Origin: Pseudomonadota bacterium
GTDB taxonomy: Bacteria > Pseudomonadota > Gammaproteobacteria > Xanthomonadales > Rhodanobacteraceae
Direction of reading: 5' to 3'
Assembly (NCBI GenBank): GCA_025351555.1
Contig: JANXVS010000109.1
Span: 1 to 8,479 of the forward strand
DNA length: 8,479 bases
In this document: piece after piece, positions 1 to 5,382 of the stretch
Position numbering within the stretch: the first letter of the stretch is position 1
How the letters are laid out: every line of letters begins with the position of its first letter
Program-made: the position numbers and the translations under genes
The notes under the pieces: model-generated
The model's database searches: none
What the model was told of the DNA's origin: nothing
What the model saw: only the letters and a program-made list of their open reading frames with translations

Positions 1-21
1 TTCCTGCTTATTCTTGTTCAT
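1..21 (-). CDS. Start of an unidentified gene, cut by the window edge
   Basis: An ATG at 21-19 reads MNKNKQE before leaving the window. An AAGGAG ribosome binding site lies at 32-37, with a 10-nt spacer that is somewhat long. The start overlaps the stop of a short upstream frame as ATGA: that frame's last residues are VKVGKPAEGASPP, and it opens from a TTG preceded by AAGG. Seven codons are too few to name the product. The lysine- and asparagine-rich start and the low G+C nearby set it apart from the other genes in the window. Confidence 0.4.
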
Positions 22-275
22 GGTGGAGATGCTCCTTCTGCTGGTTTTCCGACTTTGACAATCAGATTCTCAGCAGAAATCTCCACCGCCTTCAAGCTTT
101 TGCCTTCAGATCACGCCATACACCACTTTCGACAATAGCTCCCGCGTTTGTTCAGGGTCGTTCCCGCACCATTCGCTCGCTGCTCGGCGTCTTGGCGGCG
201 CTGCCGCTGTGCGCGTGCTCCAGTTGCCTATTAGGGTCACTTGGCACGCGGGGAATACGCACCGGTTACTTCGAA
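22..275. other. Intergenic stretch, AT-richer, no assignable gene
   Basis: No gene can be supported here. By hand count bases 1-120 are about 46% G+C, well below the coding regions to the right. On the minus strand there are only short frames, such as one ending ELLSKVVYGVI at a TGA near 106. On the plus strand an open frame around 168-225 reads like a signal peptide (LLGVLAALPLCACSSC) but has no convincing start and runs antisense into the methyltransferase gene. A weak minus-strand promoter (TTGAAG, 18 bp, GAGAAT, about 69-98) may serve the partial gene at 1-21. No terminator hairpin with a T run was found after the methyltransferase stop. Confidence 0.4.
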
Positions 276-1055
276 TTACTTGAGGTGTTTGCGGAACACG
301 TAGACGAAACGATCGGTCTTGCCGAGCATCGGTGGCTTGTAGGAAATCTGGTCGCGCTTGTCTTCGGGTTTGCGCAGCAGCTCGCTGCTCTTGACGAAGG
401 TGAAGCCGTGCGCTTCGAAATCCTTGCGCGCATAGGCTTCATCGATGCGATGCAGCGTACCCGCATCGGCGTTGCCGGTTCCGGCTTTCGCGGAATGATC
501 CACCACCAGCAAGACGCCGCCAGGCTTGAGCGACTTGGCAAGCTGGTCGAGCACGCCACCCGCATCGATTTTCGGCCAGCCGAAACTTTCATCGACCCAA
601 TACATGTCGTGATAGGCCTTGATCAACAAGACCGCATCGAGCGACGCGTCTGCCAGCCCCAGGTTCGCCATGTCGACAGTGCGGTGCTCGACGTTGGCCA
701 GGTGATGATCGGCGATCCGTGGTTGCCAGCCGTTGTTGGAAAACTTGTCGAAGCCGGGATTGTTGAGCAATTGCACATGGCCTTTCGGGCCGACGAGGTA
801 GCTCAGCAATTCGCTGTAGTAACCATCGCCGGCGAGCAGGTCGGCCACCTGCATGCCCGGCTTGATGCCGGTCATGCGCAATATCTTGGCCGGATGATCG
901 ATTGCGTCGCGCTTGAGGTCGTCCGCGCTGCGGCCTGCATGGGCGACGGCGGCAGAGTAGATGTCGGCGGCGTGTACAGCAGCGACAGAAAAAAATCCAA
1001 GGATGGAAAATGCGACAACGCTGAGGATGCGGCGAGCGTTCGCGAGAGTGGGCAT
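276..1055 (-). CDS. Exported class I SAM-dependent methyltransferase-like protein
   Basis: This 259-residue protein has a Sec signal peptide (basic start, hydrophobic core at about 10-27, likely cleavage after VHA at 29) followed by a class I methyltransferase fold. Motif I is VADLLAGDGYYSE (70-82), a variant of the glycine-rich SAM loop. A YHDMYW segment follows at 148-153, then LKPGGVLLVVDH at 176-187, the usual post-motif strand. This pattern matches the predicted-methyltransferase group COG4798, whose members often carry leader peptides; the substrate is unknown. An in-frame ATG seven codons upstream (1076) exists, but the AGGAG at 1062-1066 lies inside that extension and is spaced 6 nt from the ATG at 1055, so 1055 is preferred. 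It is the last gene of a probable minus-strand operon with the small ORF and the membrane protein. SAM is not normally available outside the cytoplasm, so either the protein is retained inside or it has another role. Confidence 0.85.
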   Translation of the reverse strand: MPTLANARRILSVVAFSILGFFSVAAVHAADIYSAAVAHAGRSADDLKRDAIDHPAKILRMTGIKPGMQVADLLAGDGYYSELLSYLVGPKGHVQLLNNPGFDKFSNNGWQPRIADHHLANVEHRTVDMANLGLADASLDAVLLIKAYHDMYWVDESFGWPKIDAGGVLDQLAKSLKPGGVLLVVDHSAKAGTGNADAGTLHRIDEAYARKDFEAHGFTFVKSSELLRKPEDKRDQISYKPPMLGKTDRFVYVFRKHLK

Positions 1056-1061
1056 GTCATT

Positions 1062-1066
1062 CTCCT
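1062..1066 (-). promoter_or_regulatory. Ribosome binding site that fixes the methyltransferase start
   Basis: AGGAG (within AAAAGGAGA) lies 6 nt before the ATG at 1055. It excludes the upstream in-frame ATG at 1076, which has no comparable site and would place this sequence inside the coding region. Confidence 0.7.
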
Positions 1067-1140
1067 TTTGAGTCATGGGCGTCTTGAGTATTGCTCATGC
1101 TAAGCGCCTTGCTGACGTTTCCCTGTGCCGGAAGTCCTGG

Positions 1141-1260
1141 CTAACGAATCCCGACCATCCCGTGTACCGAGTTGATCAGTTTGCGTACTTCCGCAGACGG
1201 CGTTTGCGCCAAAGCGCTGCTGGCGAATGCGAGCAGCAGCGCGAGGTGCGTTCCGGACAT
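1141..1260 (-). CDS. Putative small secreted peptide (39 aa)
   Basis: The ORF encodes MSGTHLALLLAFASSALA, a compact signal peptide with an ALA|Q cleavage site, followed by 21 residues (QTPSAEVRKLINSVHGMVGIR) and a TAG stop. Its ATG overlaps the TGA of the upstream membrane-protein gene as TGATG, an arrangement typical of translational coupling, and there is no strong ribosome binding site of its own. Its G/C preference at third positions fits coding sequence. After the TAG the frame stays open for 27 more codons, to a TGA at 1059-1057 beside the methyltransferase start, so the gene could be a truncated or stop-interrupted version of a peptide of about 66 residues. I do not recognise the mature sequence. 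It may also be chance, since a leader-like stretch can arise in GC-rich DNA. Confidence 0.4.
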   Translation of the reverse strand: MSGTHLALLLAFASSALAQTPSAEVRKLINSVHGMVGIR

Positions 1261-1823
1261 CACGCCGGCCACAGCCAGCAGAATGTTGCCGCCGTAATCA
1301 ACGCGTAGACGACGCCGTCGATGAAGTATTTGACGGTGACCATCCACGGTTGCCCGCGCCAGATCGCATTCGGGATCTCGCCGAAAGAATAGCCCAGCAA
1401 TGCGGCGAGGCCGATCGTGTGGAACGCCACGTGCGATTCCGGATGCGCCGGCAGCACAGGCGCGGCCAGGCAGGCGCAGGCGATCGACACGAGCAGACAG
1501 AACACGAACCATTGGCCGAGGAACGCGCCGATGTTCATCGAGCCGTTCGCGCGCACGTTGACGCAGGCGACCGGGCCTTGTTTGAACTTTTCCTGCATCG
1601 CCGGATCCTTCATCGCCTCCGGCCCCTTGCACCACGGAATCACGTACGCGCCGGGCGTGACGCCGCCTTTGCGCATCGCCGCGGCGATTTCATCCTCGTT
1701 CGTGAAGCTGCGATAATCCGGCGTGTGCCAGAACTTCAGCAGCATGTTGATCAGGCTGCTGGCGAAGAAAACGAACACCGCAGACAGCAGAATCGGAAGC
1801 CAAAGCTGAGCGAGCGAAACCAT
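1260..1823 (-). CDS. Integral membrane protein of unknown function
   Basis: The 187-residue product has one N-terminal hydrophobic helix (about 7-29), a hydrophilic loop of about 70 residues (30-98, containing DYRSFTNEDEIAAAMRKGG and a later IPWCKGP), and three C-terminal helices (about 100-124, 133-149 and 163-186). Four membrane segments would put both ends on the same side, probably the cytoplasm, with the long loop outside. No catalytic motif is visible. The start is supported by GGGGAGG at 1830-1836, 6 nt before the ATG. It appears to be the first gene of the operon that continues with the small secreted-peptide ORF and the exported methyltransferase, which suggests an envelope-related role, but this is only context. 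It is transcribed away from the lamin-tail protein gene, with a 176-bp gap that must hold promoters for both directions. Confidence 0.8.
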   Translation of the reverse strand: MVSLAQLWLPILLSAVFVFFASSLINMLLKFWHTPDYRSFTNEDEIAAAMRKGGVTPGAYVIPWCKGPEAMKDPAMQEKFKQGPVACVNVRANGSMNIGAFLGQWFVFCLLVSIACACLAAPVLPAHPESHVAFHTIGLAALLGYSFGEIPNAIWRGQPWMVTVKYFIDGVVYALITAATFCWLWPA

Positions 1824-1941
1824 AGCGAACCTCCCCGGATCGGATGAGGCTTTGAGTCTACTCCCGCATTATTCGTGGTGGAACCGGCGGGATGTGCATC
1901 GCCAACGGTGCGGGCCGACTGGTGTGCTTTGGCCATGGCTC

Positions 1942-1970
1942 TTGACGCTGCCTCCAGTGTGCTAAATGAT
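1942..1970 (+). promoter_or_regulatory. Candidate sigma-70 promoter for the lamin-tail protein gene
   Basis: TTGACG at 1942-1947 matches the -35 consensus at 5 of 6 positions, and AATGAT at 1965-1970 matches the -10 consensus at 4 of 6, with a 17-bp spacer. Transcription would begin near 1977 and give a leader of about 23 nt containing the ribosome binding site GAGGA at 1988-1992. It was assigned by eye only. Confidence 0.35.
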
Positions 1971-1999
1971 GCAAGCTCGCGTGCAGTGAGGACACCACC

Positions 2000-3394
2000 A
2001 TGCGTCGATTCGCTGTGATAACGGCAATGCTGGTCACAGGTTGTTCTTTGCTCGCCGCGAACGCACTTGGACAAACGCTCGATCCGGTGTTCGCGAACAG
2101 CTTCGAGTCGGGATTGATCGGGTTCGGTCCGCCGCTGAGTGCGGTCGCGGCTGGCCAGAGCAACATTGCCACTGCATATACGTCATTGCAGGTAACCCTT
2201 TCCGCTCCTGCTGTCGCGCCGACCTTCGTCGCGATCACTTCGTCCGATCCATCCGCCATCACAGTCAGCGGTGGTGGCGCCACCGTCAGCACCGGGCAAA
2301 CCACCGCGGCCGTGCTCGTCAATGGCCTGATCGGCAGCGCGACGCCGGTGACCTTGTGGGCGACCTTGGGCAATATGCTGGGTGCGTCGGTGCGTGTTGA
2401 GCAGGCGTTGAACGAAACTGACGTCGCCGCCGAAGCCGACCGTTGCATCGTGCAGTTCCCAACGACATTTACCATCACGGCGAATGCTGCTGCGCCGACT
2501 GTGTACGGGCGCCTGTTCGAAGCCGGAGTCACCGATCCTGCAGGCGCGCCCGTGGGCTGGACGGCGCAGTTCGGCTACGGGCCGCAAGCAAGCGATCCGC
2601 GCCTGCTCGCGGGCTGGCAGTTCCTCGACGCGACCTACAATGCGCAGTTCGGTAACGATGACGAATTCCAGGTCAATTTCAACGCGCCCCAGATTCCCGG
2701 AATCTATTCGTACGCCTATCGTTTCAGCAACGATGCTGGCGGCAGTTGGACCTATTGCGATACCAACGGCGCTGGTTCGAACGCCGGCCTGACGTTCGAG
2801 ACAGCGATGCTGGGTCAGATGACGGTCAGCGATCCGTATGCCGGCCTAGTGATCAACGAAGTGGACTACGATACGTTCGGCAGCCCCGACAACGCCGAGT
2901 TCATCGAGGTCTACAACAGCGGCAGCCAGGCGATCGACCTGAGCACGCTGGCGTTGGTGCTGATCAACGGAGCGACCAATCTTGAGTACGCCCGTTTCAA
3001 CTTGGTCAGTGCCGGCAGCATCGCGCCGGGGCAATATCTGGTGGTGGGCTCCAGCAACGTTGCCGTTGCCATGGGAGCGCTGACGATATTGTTCCCAACC
3101 AATACAGACCAGATCCAGAACGGGGCGCCTGACGGCATTGCCCTGGTCGATACGACATCCAAAAATCTGATCGACGCGCTGTCTTACGAAGGCTCGATCA
3201 CGGCGGCCATGATTACCGGTTTCCCCGGAACCTACAGCTTGGTCGAAGGAACGCCAACCGCTGCCGTGGACGGCAATGCGATCAACGGTTCGCTCGCTCG
3301 TCTCCCCAATGGCACTGACACCAACAACGCAGCGACCGACTGGAGTTTCACTAAAACGCCCACGGCGGGCGCGGCGAACGTGCTTACCCCGTAG
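2000..3394 (+). CDS. Secreted lamin-tail-domain (LTD) protein
   Basis: This 464-residue protein has a signal peptide (MRRF then a hydrophobic core; likely cleavage near ALG at 22-24) and three modules. Residues 44-134 look like a bacterial Ig-like beta-sandwich. Residues 148-255 form a module bounded by C149 and C253 with the pattern FGYGPQASDP, then WQFLDATYN, GNDDEF, and SYAYRFSNDAGGSWTYCD, which I recognise from other secreted multidomain proteins. From 282 onward is an LTD: LVINEVDYD, then NAEFIEVYNSGSQAIDLSTLAL, APGQYLVVG, and DGIALVD. LTDs are thought to mediate binding at the surface or to polymers, often beside nucleases or phosphatases; no enzyme domain is present here. Right after the signal peptide is PVFANSFESG (29-38), a motif matched in the secreted protein at 5383-5994. 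The start is supported by GAGGA 7 nt upstream. A weak lipobox (VTGC, Cys15) gives a less likely lipoprotein alternative. Confidence 0.85.
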   Translation: MRRFAVITAMLVTGCSLLAANALGQTLDPVFANSFESGLIGFGPPLSAVAAGQSNIATAYTSLQVTLSAPAVAPTFVAITSSDPSAITVSGGGATVSTGQTTAAVLVNGLIGSATPVTLWATLGNMLGASVRVEQALNETDVAAEADRCIVQFPTTFTITANAAAPTVYGRLFEAGVTDPAGAPVGWTAQFGYGPQASDPRLLAGWQFLDATYNAQFGNDDEFQVNFNAPQIPGIYSYAYRFSNDAGGSWTYCDTNGAGSNAGLTFETAMLGQMTVSDPYAGLVINEVDYDTFGSPDNAEFIEVYNSGSQAIDLSTLALVLINGATNLEYARFNLVSAGSIAPGQYLVVGSSNVAVAMGALTILFPTNTDQIQNGAPDGIALVDTTSKNLIDALSYEGSITAAMITGFPGTYSLVEGTPTAAVDGNAINGSLARLPNGTDTNNAATDWSFTKTPTAGAANVLTP

Positions 3395-3446
3395 CCTTTC
3401 ACGATTCGCCAGCCAGCCCCATCGCTTGACGTTGTACGTTATTGCA

Positions 3447-3480
3447 TTTAACCGATTGAACAATTAACATATAGGTTAAA
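3447..3480. promoter_or_regulatory. Candidate operator: inverted repeat over the repressor gene start
   Basis: TTTAACC (3447-3453) and GGTTAAA (3474-3480) are a perfect 7-bp inverted repeat with 20 bases between them. Inside lies a second small palindrome, ATTG-AA-CAAT (3455-3464). The outer repeat ends on the first base of the ArsR-type gene's ATG. A possible promoter, TTGCAT (3442-3447), 17 bp, TAACAT (3465-3470), lies within it and would give an almost leaderless transcript, consistent with the lack of a strong ribosome binding site (only AGG at 3473-3475). Repressors of this type commonly bind symmetric AT-rich sites over their own promoter, so autorepression is the natural reading. Confidence 0.45.
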
Positions 3481-3842
3481 TGAATGCCACACGACTCGAC
3501 CGCACTTTCGCCGCCCTTGCCGATCCGACCCGGCGCGCGATCCTTGCGCGCCTCGCGGCGGGCGAGGCGATGGTCAACGAACTTGCCAAGCCGTTCGCGA
3601 TCTCCGCGCCGGCGATTACGCGGCACCTCAACGTACTCGAGCGCGCCGCGCTGATCGTGCGCGAACGCGACGGCCAGTTCCGCCGCTGCCGGCTCAATCC
3701 GCAGGCGTTGCAGGCGGCGAGTGAATGGCTCGACTTCCATGCGCGCTTCTGGAGCGAAAGTTTCGATCGCCTGGACGAGCATCTGAAGAAAACAATCAAA
3801 CCGAGGAAACCTCATGTCGACCGCAAGCCCAAACGCCGCTGA
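3480..3842 (+). CDS. ArsR/SdpR-type winged-helix transcriptional repressor
   Basis: The 120-residue protein opens with LDRTFAALADPTRRAILARL (6-25), the hallmark first helices of the ArsR family. A helix-turn-helix follows at about 32-57 (VNELAKPFAISAPAITRHLNVLE), then a wing (LIVRERDGQFRRCRLNP, 58-74) and a C-terminal dimerisation helix. The metal-binding ELCVCDL site of true arsenic sensors is absent, and the only cysteine (C70) lies in the wing. It therefore belongs with the non-metal members that are paired with SRPBCC genes. Its last codons overlap the next gene by 29 bp, so the two are almost certainly co-transcribed and translationally coupled. The inverted repeat at its start codon suggests it regulates its own operon. 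The inducer is unknown. Confidence 0.92.
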   Translation: MNATRLDRTFAALADPTRRAILARLAAGEAMVNELAKPFAISAPAITRHLNVLERAALIVRERDGQFRRCRLNPQALQAASEWLDFHARFWSESFDRLDEHLKKTIKPRKPHVDRKPKRR

Positions 3843-4266
3843 TACCACCCTGACCATTACGCGCCATTTCGATGCGCCGCCCGAGCGTGTATTCGATGCC
3901 TGGCTCGATCCAAAACTGATTGCGCAATGGATTGGCCCGCGCGGCGTGCAGGCCGAAGCGACCAAGCTCGAAGCTCGTATCGGCGGCGCCTATGCCATCA
4001 CCATGCACACACCGGACAAGATGGATCCGAAAGTCAGCGGCGCCTACAAGGAAATCGTGCGTCCCTCACGTCTGGTGTTCAGCTGGATGTGGGCGCACGA
4101 AACGCAGGAGACTTTGGTTACGCTGACGTTCAAGCCGGCGGGCAAGGGCACCGAGATGACGTTGGTGCACACGAATTTCGCGACTGCCGAACGTCGCGAC
4201 AGCCACAACAATGGTTGGACCGGTTCGTTCGACAAGCTGGCGGAAGTGCTCGCCAAAGCGGATTAA
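3814..4266 (+). CDS. SRPBCC/AHSA1-domain protein
   Basis: The 150-residue product is a single START-like (SRPBCC) fold of the AHSA1 type, named after the eukaryotic Hsp90 ATPase activator. The diagnostic segments are ITRHFDAPPERVFDAWLDP (15-33), AQWIGPRG (37-44), GAYKEIVRPSRLVFSW (76-91) and HNNGWTGSFDKLAEVL (131-146). Such domains have a deep hydrophobic pocket that binds small ligands, and bacterial members seldom have a proven reaction. The ATG has AGGA 6 nt upstream, inside the end of the ArsR-type gene, and the two reading frames overlap by 29 bp. The pairing of an ArsR-type repressor with an AHSA1 protein is widespread and suggests that the repressor and the pocket protein respond to the same compound. 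Length and termini are normal for the family. Confidence 0.92.
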   Translation: MSTASPNAADTTLTITRHFDAPPERVFDAWLDPKLIAQWIGPRGVQAEATKLEARIGGAYAITMHTPDKMDPKVSGAYKEIVRPSRLVFSWMWAHETQETLVTLTFKPAGKGTEMTLVHTNFATAERRDSHNNGWTGSFDKLAEVLAKAD

Positions 4267-4293
4267 ATCGGCAACCGGGCACAACTTGAGCAA

Positions 4294-4323
4294 GTAGGTT
4301 GGGGTGAGCTTGCGAACCTCAAC
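4294..4323. repeat. GTAG-type REP palindrome between convergent genes
   Basis: A GTAG head (4294-4297) is followed by GTTGGGGT (4298-4305), a 10-nt loop, and ACCTCAAC (4316-4323). The arms pair over 8 bp with one G-U pair. It lies 27 bp after the AHSA1 stop and 4 bp before the end of the NnrU-family gene. Head and hairpin fit the GTAG class of REP sequences mobilised by RAYT transposases in Xanthomonadales. No T run follows on either strand, so it is not a standard intrinsic terminator, although a hairpin here could protect 3' ends of both transcripts. Confidence 0.65.
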
Positions 4324-4327
4324 GTCA

Positions 4328-5038
4328 CTACCTGCCGAAAAAAATGTCCCACACCGCGATGTGGAACAGCCATTGATGCGCGCCGATCAGCGCGTACCAC
4401 AAGATCAACGCGGCGCCGATGCGCCACCAGCCGATCTCGGCAATTGCGAAACGATTGCGGCCTTGCGCGATCGCGACGAACGGAATGTTCGACGTGACCC
4501 GCGCGAATGCCGGCCAGTGCTGCGGAGCACGCTTAGCGATCTTCGCATCCAGACTCGGCATACCGGCCAGCGCCACAACCAGAAACGCGCCGAAGAACAC
4601 GAGTGCGCCGAGCGTGCCGAACATGATCGCGTGTACCGCGGCCCAAATCGCGAATGACCACAACATCGGATGGCGCGTAATGCGCAAAATGCCACGCGCC
4701 GGATTTTCCGCCTTCAGGGCGCGCCCGCCTGCCACCATGGTCGGATTGGGCGCGCTCACCGAGCCGATGAACAGCAGCAGTGCCGGCAGCATCAGCAGCA
4801 TGCACACGACGATCAGCCAATGCGGCGTCGCCCACAGCACCTGCACCGGGCCGGCGCGGCCGTAACTTGCGATCAGCCAGAAGATGATGGCGAACGAAGC
4901 GAGCGAGAACAGAACGCGAAACGCGGCTGTGCCGATCGCGCGGACGATATGCGTTCGCAGCGACGTTCCGGAGATGCCCAGATGCACGAGCGTCCAGACG
5001 ACGGCGACGATGACGAGCGATGTGAAGCTGCTGGGCAT
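4328..5038 (-). CDS. NnrU-family integral membrane protein
   Basis: The 236-residue protein has about six or seven hydrophobic segments (near 6-22, 37-58, 74-94, 124-139, 140-158 and 205-230). It carries the family signature ARGILRITRHPMLWSFAIWAAVH (114-136), in which the TRHP-x-LW motif is shared by NnrU and by isoprenylcysteine methyltransferase-like membrane proteins. NnrU was first described in denitrifiers near nitric-oxide reductase regulation, but its biochemical role is unsettled and many carriers do not denitrify. The frame is open for 59 further codons upstream, but that extension would translate the repeat at 5126-5255 (giving WIPAIPAGMT), so it is rejected. The ATG at 5038 has GGAAG at 5045-5049, 6 nt away. 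No denitrification genes are present nearby. The gene converges with the AHSA1 gene. Confidence 0.88.
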   Translation of the reverse strand: MPSSFTSLVIVAVVWTLVHLGISGTSLRTHIVRAIGTAAFRVLFSLASFAIIFWLIASYGRAGPVQVLWATPHWLIVVCMLLMLPALLLFIGSVSAPNPTMVAGGRALKAENPARGILRITRHPMLWSFAIWAAVHAIMFGTLGALVFFGAFLVVALAGMPSLDAKIAKRAPQHWPAFARVTSNIPFVAIAQGRNRFAIAEIGWWRIGAALILWYALIGAHQWLFHIAVWDIFFGR

Positions 5039-5125
5039 AGAGTACTTCCGAAAAACCGGTCGGTGCACTCTACCACTGGGATTGTGGCGTAATGGGGGTT
5101 CGAAAAGCGTGCTGGTACGAGAAGC

Positions 5126-5156
5126 CGTCATTCCGGCAGGGATTGCCGGAATCCAG
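5126..5156 (+). repeat. 31-bp REP-like palindrome, left copy of an inverted pair
   Basis: A perfect 9-bp hairpin, ATTCCGGCA (5130-5138), loop GGGAT, TGCCGGAAT (5144-5152), is flanked by CGTC on the left and CCAG on the right. The same unit occurs in reverse orientation at 5225-5255 with a single mismatch over 31 bp. Such TCATTCCGGC...GCCGGAATCCAG units are common dispersed palindromes in Proteobacteria. Confidence 0.8.
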
Positions 5157-5224
5157 TTTCCAAGGATGGCAAAACGAAACGTCGATACGGACCATTTGTA
5201 TTCGCAGCATTGCATCCATGCAGT

Positions 5225-5255
5225 CTGGATTCCGGCAGTCCCTGCCGGAATGACG
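5225..5255 (-). repeat. 31-bp REP-like palindrome, right copy of an inverted pair
   Basis: This is the reverse complement of the left copy with one difference, in the loop (GTCCC instead of ATCCC). The arms are ATTCCGGCA (5229-5237) and TGCCGGAAT (5243-5251). The 68-bp spacer between copies contains partly complementary ends (CCAAGGATGG near 5160 and TGCATCCATGCAG near 5211-5223), so the whole 130-bp unit could fold as one long imperfect hairpin. This is the layout of a REPIN or a small non-autonomous mobile element. Confidence 0.8.
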
Positions 5256-5262
5256 AGCTCTT

Positions 5263-5342
5263 ATAGGGTGCAATAAGGCCGCAGGCCGCATTGCACCGAA
5301 TGGCCTCATGCGGCGCAATGCCCTTCGGTTATTGCGCCCTAC
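5263..5342. repeat. GTAG-type REPIN: two REP hairpins in opposite orientation
   Basis: The left unit (plus strand) has head ATAG (5263-5266), then GGTGCAAT (5267-5274), a 15-nt loop, and ATTGCACC (5290-5297). The right unit (minus strand) has head GTAG (5342-5339), with arms GGCGCAAT (5312-5319) and ATTGCGCC (5331-5338). Both stems are perfect over 8 bp and a 14-bp spacer separates the units. The left head has drifted from GTAG to ATAG. No RAYT transposase gene is in the window, so any mobilising enzyme would act in trans. The pair starts 8 bp after the other inverted pair and ends 40 bp after the stop of the secreted-protein gene. Confidence 0.75.
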
Positions 5343-5382
5343 GTGGGCTACTTGCTACCGGGGTTCACCTGCGCGGCACAGG

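Noticed and set aside
192..1103. 303-codon open frame on the plus strand, starting with a signal-peptide-like stretch
   Set aside because: It is antisense to the methyltransferase gene for most of its length, begins at a TTG without a ribosome binding site, and has no family motif. The leader-like start appears to be chance.
1141..1635. 164-codon minus-strand frame
   Set aside because: Its first part overlaps the membrane-protein gene in another frame. Only the last 39 codons, from the ATG at 1260, look coding, and these are reported separately.
1227..1847. 206-codon plus-strand frame
   Set aside because: Antisense to the membrane-protein gene, with Arg/His-rich shadow composition and no ribosome binding site.
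2027..2044. Lipobox (VTGC) making the LTD protein a lipoprotein
   Set aside because: The residues after Cys15 continue the hydrophobic core (SLLAANALG), which fits an ordinary signal peptide better. Kept only as a minor alternative.
2846..3463. 205-codon minus-strand frame
   Set aside because: Antisense to the LTD domain, whose sequence is clearly coding on the plus strand.
5126..5342. CRISPR array or tandem repeat array
   Set aside because: The repeats are two different palindrome families in inverted pairs, without regular direct repeats, spacers or cas genes.
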